Origin: Stratiolaelaps scimitus
Taxonomy: Eukaryota; Arthropoda; Arachnida; Mesostigmata; Laelapidae
DNA: 64,000 bases
Reading direction: 5' to 3'
NCBI GenBank assembly: GCA_019614645.1
Contig: JABWDB010000048.1
Location: forward strand, 62,001-126,000
Under the pieces are notes generated by a model. That model saw only the letters and a list, made by a program, of their open reading frames with translations. It did no database searches and had not been told where the DNA came from. Below are positions 55,724-64,000 of the stretch, piece by piece. A program made the translations under genes and the position numbers. How positions within the stretch are numbered: position 1 is the stretch's first letter; the number at the start of each line of letters is the position of its first letter.

Positions 55724-57626
55724 TATATCTACACAGAGCATCGTGTTCTGTAGAGGAAATGATGCCGGTAGTGGTTAGACGATGGCGAACTATCGAATCT
55801 GTGTACCGGCGTTGCTTACGCTGGCCTCCTCGGACAACGTCACTGTGTACGCCGAGTAATTAATTGCCTTGGTGCATAATGTATTCAAGTTCAAAAATGT
55901 TTCGTGTTAAAGAGGAAATTGCTGCTAATCGCGGATAGTTAAGCCGGGAATGGGTTGAATATTCACATAACGCTGGCAGTGTGTGCATGAGATGCATAAG
56001 CTGAACTTCAAACCGGCTATTCGATCTGAGCTACTGTTACGCTCGCGGGAACCAATTAGAACAAAATGCCGTGTGCGTCCCCTCCCCGCCTCGTCCAGAG
56101 GGTACCCGACCCTGGGTAACCCCTACCTCTGAGCAACTCAGACCCAAGCACCTTTCCGATACTTTTCAAGTTCTCAGCCACTATACTTTTGTATCTCCAT
56201 TTGTCATATCCATCGCTTTTCAACATCGTTAGCAGAATGGCCGACGTTATAGGCAGACGGATGAAAATAGCCTTCAAAGTGAGGTGAGTAAAGGGGACCC
56301 TCGGCGTTGGGGGTAGATATCCCGCACCGTTTATTGTTAGCATACGTATTTTACTTGATGCTTATTTGTTTTTAACACCTAACCTCTAATCGCTGAGTCT
56401 CCAATTTAATTACTGCTGGATTAGTCTGAGTTCTAATAAATCATTAACATCAGATTAATCTATCTGTTAGAAAGTTTAACACGGCAAATAAGAAAAAAAA
56501 CAACCAAAATGTGCCAAATAGATCGTGAGCTAATGATCTTCAAGTATTGGCTACAGGTCGCAGTGGTCATGAACGAGTCCCATGAATCGATATTAGTAAA
56601 TCGTATCGCAGACAGTACACTGTTAATGCCAGAATGGAGATGATTATTAATACCTCAGACAAACGAGCGCGATCATTAGGGTTCGTACACAAATTAGTAC
56701 ATCGAAGTAATACGATCAACTGGCCGCTTACTCATTAACGTCACAATAATAATAATAATGGTAATAAACTCAAAGCGTTCTCCAACTAATGGACAACAAT
56801 TTCGACTGATTTAGAAATTTGGCCGAATTCATTTCGCGGCATAGATGTCGTTCGATATCGCACAGGTTGCCGTGCTGCCCTTCGAGAGTTGGCTACCATC
56901 CTAAACGATTCCAAATTTCATGAGAATATAGCACACTATTGATTAGGGTAAATATCGATGTCGATGAGCCCACTGACGTCATCGACCTTGAAGGATGCTG
57001 ACTCATTCAGATCGCGGAGGTCAAGGACATATATTCTGCTTCTTTAAATTTAGCCCCGAATCACGACAATGATGCATTTTTGAACAATCTCAAAAAGGCA
57101 ACGGTTATTTTTGTTAAAGAGGTTAAAGGTAAAATCGTGCAGGCGATACTAGAAACCTGTACCGGTATACCAAAGTGTGTCCATGTCTGAGCACCGAATC
57201 AACGTCAAGGGGCTCATGTACGTGAGTCGCTCCGATGAAATATCACTTTTTCTCTTATATTCGCCGTTGTTATGCTTACTTGGCATCTTCGACTTAAAAA
57301 AAATGAGGCAGTTGTCTAAAAATTGAAGCTGTTCTACTACGGCTGAGGAGTCAGCTTTGTTTATTTGCGTGAACAACAAAAAAAAAACAAGAAACAAATC
57401 GTAGACATAATTTATTCAATTAATCAATCAATCAATAATCTGCTTTAATATCGAGGCGAGTGACGACGATCGATTTCGTAGTGACCATCATGTAAATATT
57501 GCCTTTCTCATTGCCGTTAGGATGCTGCCGCTCCGTACACAACATCACTTATAGCTGGTGTTGCATTAGCGGTGACAGCGAAAATCATTAGCGAGATGAA
57601 CTGGCCAAATAGGTGACCAAACGTAG
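55724..57626. other. Stretch with no supported gene
   Basis: AT-rich, with an (AAT)n at 56748-56766 and a single 95-codon minus-strand frame (56056-56343) without splice context. I see nothing else. Confidence 0.55.
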
Positions 57627-57796
57627 GGGTTTTATTAAGGGTTTATCAAAAGGAACTGCAACTTTTTTCGCGACGGTTAAAAGGTACTCTTCTCTCGATA
57701 TGTCTGTCACCACGTCGCGGCGGGACAACCTGAATGTCCTGCGTCCACCGGCTTTTTACAGCCAGGGACCACCCCGCCACCGAGCGTCCAACCGGA
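57627..57796 (-). repeat. F1 SINE, divergent subfamily
   Basis: TTTTATTAAGGGTTTATC, AGGAACTGCAACTTTTTTCG, then GGCTTTTTACAGCCAGGGAC and CCGCCACCGAGCGTCC. Shares the TTTTTACA loop with the copy at 38211. Confidence 0.72.
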
Positions 57797-57932
57797 CGGC
57801 TAAACGCCATAAACGTCAATACAAACTGCGGGATTCGCCTGGGGGTGGGGGAGGGGGTCCTGAGGAACACGGCTTCGACGTATTCCATTAGGATATTGAC
57901 CGACCACCCCCATCCCACGATGCTTCTTGGTT

Positions 57933-58060
57933 AAGGTAAAGGTCTTACTTTATTGACCTGAAACTGGAGTGTTTATCGTTTTACAACGCTCAAGGTTCCT
58001 GTCTCCATATATGGCACTACATCGTGGGACATCGCTTGAACCTCCTGCGGTACAGGGCAC
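57933..58060 (-). repeat. F1 SINE, truncated
   Basis: AAGGTAAAGGTCTTACTTTA tail, ACTGGAGTGTTTATCGTTTTACAACGCTC-type body in parts, B-box remnant GCTTGAACCTCCTGCGG. Only 136 bp from the preceding F1 copy and in the same orientation. Confidence 0.68.
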
Positions 58061-61000
58061 TACAGTTGAGACCCGAACGTCCGAAGGAGCTTGAACTGGC
58101 AAATGTAGCTTGATTTTCTTCATGACAAATAACATCGCCGAAAACAACCTCCTGCTTGTCGGCCCGATTGCCAGGAGTATAACAAAAGATTGGGACCTTG
58201 ACATAGCCTGCCTCTCGTCTGAGCAAAGCCTCAAATAATGAAACGACAAATTTGAAAGCTCGCTCAGGAGGGCGAGAGGAGGAGGCGGCGGCGGCAGAGT
58301 GTCCTTGCAAGACTCCACTCCTGCAGTCGGGGGGGGAGCAGTGCCCAAGTCAATTGTTCCTTAGCTAGAGGGCGGCGGCAACGACGGTTGTCCTGACTTA
58401 TTCGGGGTCTGGGGGTCCGAGCTGGGGATCCGGGCTCTCTGACGTTCTCTGATGCGGGCTCCATCCTCTATCGTCGTTCCTGGAGGGCTTTCGACCGCTT
58501 GCTTTGCCATGGTGATCGTGTGGGCGCACTGTTAGTTGCTAATGATTTGCCCAGACCTCGGTGTGTGCCAGCCTGATTCTGGCTTGGAGAACAATCAGTT
58601 GAAATATAAAAAAAAAAAAGCGGCAAAGAAATCAACGAATGAACGAAGTAGAAATGAAAGCGGGAAGAGGCCCTAGCAGTGACAGTGACGTTGGCGATGG
58701 CGGCGACAGCAGCCACCGCCGCCGAGATCGGGGAGAGATTGCCTCCATGACTTCCACCCCTCGTCAATGTGTCCGTTCAGACGACGATCCAGACGAATCC
58801 TGATCTCTTACGATCACCCCCTGAGCTGCCTGCGTGCGTGTGTCTCGCCCCGGCCTGACTAGCTCGTCGGCTGGCGGATTGAGACCAATAGAATAGAGAC
58901 AGAAAGTTCAATTGTTGTCGACACTGAGCGGCGGCGGCTCTTGTCCTTCGAAGGCGATACCCCCAAAAAGGTCTTGCCCCGAGGGTCTATAGTAACTAAG
59001 GTTCGAAGCTGTGCAAAAACGCGTAAGGTTACTTCGAAACATGCGTAAGATCCAAGTCCGGTGTTCATCCTGCCCAATCATGTAGCCGATTCCTCTAATT
59101 CGTCTTTTTTCTCAACTAGACGCTAAGTGAAATTCAAGTTGACTAATTATGCTATATTGCTGTACAATACCTAGAGCATTAGGTGTAAGCTAAAATTATT
59201 CAAAGCTTCAAAAATTCTCAAATCATCGAATTTCCTCTGAAAAAGATTGCGTTGTTTGCACGAGCGCAGCATTCGAACGGCAAGACCAGCTAACCTCGAA
59301 GCTGGCTGCGACTATATTGACTTTATCTCTCCCTCTTCTTATCGGGGCATCTTCCAAGCGCTCAGCGTACAGCAAATTATAACGCTGTCACCTGTAACGC
59401 CGTTGTGTCAGCTGACATTACAGGCTCCATAGAATACGCCATCGCAAAAACGTGCGCACGTCGCTCGATTGTAGCAGCTTAATGATGATTTTCCCCGGGG
59501 TCTGACCCTTTACAGGCTTCAACATTTAACTCAGTCCAGTGGCGCAACTGATTTACCCATGCATATGGCTTCATACGACGGACACAACCATTCGAATGAA
59601 AATATACAACCTGCCGGAATAAACAGCTGAGAGACAGAGACAGGTAGAGTTAGTCAAAACAAACACTACCCCCAGCACCACGAACAGCAGGACAGCAAAA
59701 TGGTACGATGACACAGCTGGACAGCCCTTAGGCGTATTCGACGAGAAATATGCAAAATACATTGCCTTGGGCTGCCAAAGGTTTCTCTCTGGCTGTAGGA
59801 AATAGCTGGAGGACGCTTCTTAAGCATTGTAACGCTGACAGATCCTTTAAGAAGCAATCGCTGAATTCGCCTCTTACACTCAACCCTTATTGTTTGTACG
59901 TTATCGTTAGTACAATACTTCGGCGTTGGGGCCGGCACATCGGCCAAGGGCTGAGCTGTTGTCATTGTCGAGAGAAGGTGCTACGTCGAATGGTAAGCAT
60001 GCATGAGGCGTAAGCGGTAATTAGCCTTAGGTGTGAAATACGCACGACAACCAATGGTTAAACACGCTCTGCTCGCGATGACGCTATTAATGATTGATCA
60101 GCATTATTATTTGTGTCCACAATTAGTTGATTTTTTGTCCATTACGAGCTTTTTCCTACCGGTAGAAAAAGTAAGGGAAATCATTGTAATTAATTTTGTA
60201 TTTCCGTACAAGTTGGTGACGCATATCCTCGCGAACTCAAACACTTCAAGGGTAGACTCCGACGTTCGTTGCGAAGCTTCGGCAGCCAGAGTTCTCACTT
60301 CTATAAGATCTGAGGTTAGTGTTCCTCAGAGATTTTTCCAACAACGCCAAATCAGATTGGACAGATCTTTTTTTTCTATTTCAAGCAGCGCTTGAAGGTC
60401 GACCCAAAACTATAGAACGGGCTTGTCCACGTGTCAAGGAGGCTTCTATCGACGAGATTTTATTCGATCTGAAGGCCTAGCTTCACGGTCAAAGCACGCA
60501 GCGATCTTTCTTTGCAGAAGTGGCCTTTGAGAATTTAATATTTAAATTATATGAATACTTACATTACTAAGATGAGATTTCTGCTTTGACAAGATCAGCG
60601 TGATATACGTATATACATATATAAGAAGTCCACTCCAAATATAAATCAATGACAGAAACAATTAGGTTGCGTTGCTAAAATTGATTGATAATTTAATTGC
60701 ATGAACGTTAACATCGTCTGGCATCACGCTTCCAAGAGAGGTGGCGTACCAAAGATTAGATTTGGTATAAAAACCGATTTTGTCTCGTCCAACTCCCCAC
60801 AGCAGTGGCGACATGGAGTAGCTCGAAACAAAAGGACAACGGGCCAACAGCGTTGTCTAGATAATGATAATTTAACTAATTGCAATATCCCTCACCCACT
60901 GATTCCATATATATATATATATAAAGAGCTCAAATGATATGCTTTGTTTTACTTTACCAAGCCCTCCAACGGTGTTAACGCTCTCTGGGCGGTATGTACC

Positions 61001-61333
61001 AACGGCTGGCTCAGATGTCGGCCGAACTGTAGAGTGGCGTGTTTGTCATGTTAATTCATAAAACACAGGCCCACTCGACGAGAACGCGTTCGATATCGAG
61101 ACGGCTAACGAGACCTGATGTGCTCCGTCTAGCACGTAAAAACATACCGCAATATGCCTGCTACGTCACAACTGTAGCACAACAACGTCAACTGAGCTCG
61201 CAGGCATCGGGGGGGGGGGACAAGCAGCAACTTCAGGCAATAGGCGCCGCCATCCTGATCGGCAATAATAGCTATATACGTTTGATTCCGCGGGACGAGA
61301 ATATCCCGTAGTAAAAATGCACACGAAACAATA
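58061..61333. other. Stretch with no supported gene
   Basis: GC-richer between 58250 and 58960, where minus-strand frames overlap (57950-58348, 58264-58464, 58468-58767) but none has a convincing context. AT-richer after 59080. A hairpin-forming CTAACCTCGAAGCTGGC near 59289 caught the eye as a tRNA fragment and was rejected. An F1-like scrap, CTTAAGCATTGTAACGCTGA, lies at 59819. Confidence 0.5.
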
Positions 61334-61377
<44 letters not shown>

Positions 61378-61378
61378 G
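61334..61378. repeat. Compound (GT)n(GA)n microsatellite
   Basis: About 20 bp of GT followed by about 25 bp of GA, then a G-rich region to 61700 that keeps plus-strand frames open. Confidence 0.95.
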
Positions 61379-62548
61379 TGTATTTGGCGTGAGGTCGGTG
61401 TCTGTCGAGGTTCGTTTCAGCAGCTCAAATGGGACCGATCGACTATGCCCACAGTGTTTGGGGGGGGTGGCAGGGGGTTGTTTTGTTCGATCGACGGATT
61501 CGGCGGTGGCGACGACGACGACGACGGTGACGCTGGTGATGATATGTATCAGTAGTGTCGCGTCGTGGACGATAGTTCAGGGGGGACGGCGACCCGCAGG
61601 GGGGGCGGAGTCGAGGTTAAGGGGTGGATGGTCATACTTTGTTGGGGTATGCGGTGTTCCACAAGGGGTCGCCCGAGTCAGGGGGGAGCGCCGGCGGAAT
61701 GGAGCGATGTAATTAGAAATGTACATATATATATATACATATATTTATATATAGATATAGATATATATACACCTGGTCTGTGTGACAGAGAGAGAGAGAT
61801 CTAGCGGTGGGCGTTGGGGGAAAGTGTCACCTAAATAGAACAGTCGCAGTCAGTTGGTGTCAATGACGTCGAGGTCGTCGAAAATAACCCCTGGAATAAC
61901 ATTCTAATAACAGCGGTGCGCTGTCCGTTGAACAAGCTACTGCGGGGGCAGTCGAATTCATGGTGGTATCGACCGATAAATGGTAAATATAAGAACAACT
62001 CGAAGCGAAACTGTCGTGGCGGCGGCAGCAGCTGAAACGGCTCCATCTTATGCAGCTGATATCATTAGCGTCATTATAGTCAGTGGTCATTAAAAAATCC
62101 GAATCAAATATACTTGTATTCGATAGACACAATCTGTTCGCTAATTGCGAGAGAGACATATGCTTTAGCATTGCACGCTGCGTACTCCAGCTAGCTAGTT
62201 CGTCGATTGGCATGCATCGTCGCAAACCGGCTGTACACACCTCGCATGTACACGGCATTAGTTACATCGAATTTAATCAGGCGAATTTTGTATTTGGAAA
62301 GCTGCTTTTTCGCGCACACTTTTTGCATGGATATCAACACGTATAGCTAGATTCAGCTAGTACGAAGGGTACTTTGTTTCAATTTTTGCGCATACGATAC
62401 ATGGGAGTCTCAAGCGTGTCTCGCTGACGTGATATGATCATCTCCTATGATCATCATGGATGGATGTTCAAGGTAACCTATATCCTAATTGGGCATTGGT
62501 GTCGTCTGGCCAACATACCCACAATAAAGACAAGACCTCAACGCTGCC

Positions 62549-62830
62549 GTGCCCGACGCAGAGGGGGTGATTTATGGAATCGTCCTATCGGTGAGATTCC
62601 CCGAAGTCTTACGCAACGGTACACGCGGTATACGTAGACGGAAGTCTGACGTTTGTAGGACGCGGCCTGCCTCTCCTTTGGATAAACGATCGGAAATAAT
62701 TCCTCGTCGGACCAGTTCATCTGGGGAACGCGGTCAGAGATCAGTCAGACCGAGCACGGGAGAAGAGGTTACGACGATTAAGTCTAAAAAGTGCTTGGAT
62801 CATCGACCCGGCGCGTCCTTTATGTTGTAG
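62549..62830 (+). CDS. Weak candidate terminal exon, plus strand
   Basis: A 93-codon frame ending TAG at 62828-62830, hydrophilic and charged, containing GIRRRKSDVCRTRPASPLDK and RRTSSSGERGQRS. An internal acceptor-like GACGTTTGTAG|GAC near 62659 could start it later. No nucleotide repeat drives it. No domain, partner exon or poly(A) signal is identified. Confidence 0.25.
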   Translation: MPDAEGVIYGIVLSVRFPEVLRNGTRGIRRRKSDVCRTRPASPLDKRSEIIPRRTSSSGERGQRSVRPSTGEEVTTIKSKKCLDHRPGASFML

Positions 62831-63043
62831 CCCGGCTAGAAATGGGAGGACAGCATTGTATTGGCTATTGTGAAACTTGTCGGTAGATACATCTACAGAT
62901 GGATGAGTAGATCGGTATATAGGTAGAGAGGTGGGTAGAAGCTTGTGAAACGACTATTATATATCAGTACCTGTAGCGTCAAATCGGAGTAGAGTTGATG
63001 TCACGTTGAACGTTCTGATAGTAATTCTGATCAATAACGGTCC

Positions 63044-63045
<2 letters not shown>

Positions 63046-63078
<33 letters not shown>
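63046..63078. repeat. (TA)n microsatellite
   Basis: About 33 bp of TA dinucleotides. Confidence 0.95.
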
Positions 63079-63079
<1 letters not shown>

Positions 63080-63439
63080 TTTACGACAGGACACTACAGC
63101 AAAACGTCTGATCACTTCGTGGCAGCATAGATCACACTGTGTCTGTGTGCATATATTTCTACGGGTAGTTGTAGCACAGAGCTCCGCAGGTCTCATCAAC
63201 AAGATCACTGGATATCGCAGGCGACCCCCCGAAGCATATCAATTGTTGAGCGTCTTCTCCTCAAATAGGAGTGTAGTATAAGGGTCGGAAGGAGGGACCC
63301 ACAATAGGTGTTTCATTTTTGCTGGCAATGCAAAAACACTTGCGGAAATGCTTATCCCAATATGATTCTGCGGTCGGATCTCACCGAGCGTTCAGGCTGA
63401 ACAACGCTCTCCGAGACTCTGCGTCACACGAATACAATC

Positions 63440-63901
63440 GTGGTACGCGACAATACAATAAATGCGAACGCCCAATCGAGAGGTGTGTGCGCCCTCCGAT
63501 TTGGCAAACCCCTTGCGAGCGGTCCACATGAAGCAACAACAGCAGATATACGGCCTCTGACGCCCGGCCTCGACACCGGCCGCAGTGGATTTAAGAATCC
63601 CACTCAGGGCATATCGAAATGGCAGCAAGCAGATGCTACACAATTCGGCAGTGTTTCTCGTTTTCAGCCCTTGCTCTACTTCGCATCTCACGAAGGAAAC
63701 TCCGAACGACAGAGGCAACGATTAACGCGGCACTTCATGCACCTCACTTTATGTACAGTAGTATACGGCTGGGCGCGTATGCGCACCATTGGCGTTCCAC
63801 CATCGGAGAATTGGGACAGTGAGACTTGCGAGGTTAGGGAGATGCCTAACCTTCAAGCGACTGGGGAGATCCCTAACCTTCAAGCGACTGGCGAGACCTA
63901 A
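63440..63901 (+). CDS. Weak candidate 153-codon frame with in-frame repeat
   Basis: Longest complex plus-strand frame in the right part of the window, ending TAA at 63899-63901. It opens without a clear ATG. The last 19 residues contain two copies of the nonapeptide PNLQATGE(I/T), encoded by a 27-bp minisatellite whose length keeps the frame. Composition before that is unremarkable (Arg, Thr, Gly). A 108-codon minus frame overlaps. No domain recognised. Confidence 0.22.
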   Translation: MVRDNTINANAQSRGVCALRFGKPLASGPHEATTADIRPLTPGLDTGRSGFKNPTQGISKWQQADATQFGSVSRFQPLLYFASHEGNSERQRQRLTRHFMHLTLCTVVYGWARMRTIGVPPSENWDSETCEVREMPNLQATGEIPNLQATGET

Positions 63902-63910
63902 CCTTCAAGC
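63839..63910. repeat. 27-bp minisatellite, 2.7 units
   Basis: Units at 63839-63865 and 63866-63892 (GAGATSCCTAACCTTCAAGC plus GACTGG) and a partial third with a 3-base deletion (63893-63910). Only one base in the first 26 differs between the two full units. Confidence 0.9.
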
Positions 63911-64000
63911 AAAATGGGTTCTGACGCTGACGCCGTTGTCGTTGTTTGCGACATGCTAACGCTTATATATTGCTATTTGATGTTTTGCTAAATGACATGA

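Noticed and set aside
59262..59312. tRNA-like GCATTCGAACGGCAAG with a hairpin
   Set aside because: No acceptor-stem pairing or correct spacing could be found on either strand.
61317..61712. 131-codon plus-strand frame
   Set aside because: It starts in (GT)n(GA)n repeats and continues in a G-rich biased stretch, with no exon signals.

Overview
The window reads as nuclear DNA of an intron-rich animal. Reasons: no dense operon-like coding, consensus GT..AG splice signals that join exons in frame, many (TA)n, (TAA)n and (CTG/GTT)n microsatellites, poly(A)-tailed SINEs with target-site duplications, and no obvious CpG depletion. I lean towards an arthropod, perhaps a mite, but nothing here proves that. 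Almost every long open frame is either simple sequence, a SINE, or a candidate exon; no gene lies complete in the window.

Layout. (1) 1-13326: a head-to-tail tandem array of an approximately 5 kb unit, two complete copies (1-4940, 4941-9967) and a third cut off at about 13326. Each unit carries two tRNA-like SINE insertions and several small open frames. Units 1 and 2 carry a 207-codon minus-strand frame that unit 3 lacks because it ends first. Unit 3 is a mosaic of units 1 and 2 and carries a fold-back palindrome of about 140 bp. (2) 13327-18588: no supported gene; microsatellites and low-complexity DNA. (3) 18589-25234, minus strand: the best gene evidence in the window, three exons that splice in frame to give 232 residues of a hydrophilic C-terminal tail with three PPxY motifs. 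A fourth likely coding segment on the same strand lies at 34271-34499, and a possible signal-peptide frame at 40765-40974; whether they belong to the same gene is inference. (4) 25235-48300: intronic or intergenic DNA with SINEs, a purine-skewed stretch (35160-35740), a coding-like relic of unknown family (36550-38280), and GC-richer patches that are open on both strands. (5) 48303-63910: a few possible plus-strand terminal exons (48303-48535, 52402-52573, 62549-62830, 63440-63901), all weak, among abundant SINEs.

Four dispersed repeat families can be defined from the sequence alone and are called F1-F4. F1 and F2 have tRNA-like heads with a B-box-like motif. F3 (about 154 bp) and F4 (about 134 bp) end in poly(A) and are flanked by 7-16 bp target-site duplications, so they moved by retrotransposition. 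No rRNA, true tRNA, CRISPR array, bacterial operon or autonomous transposon gene was recognised.
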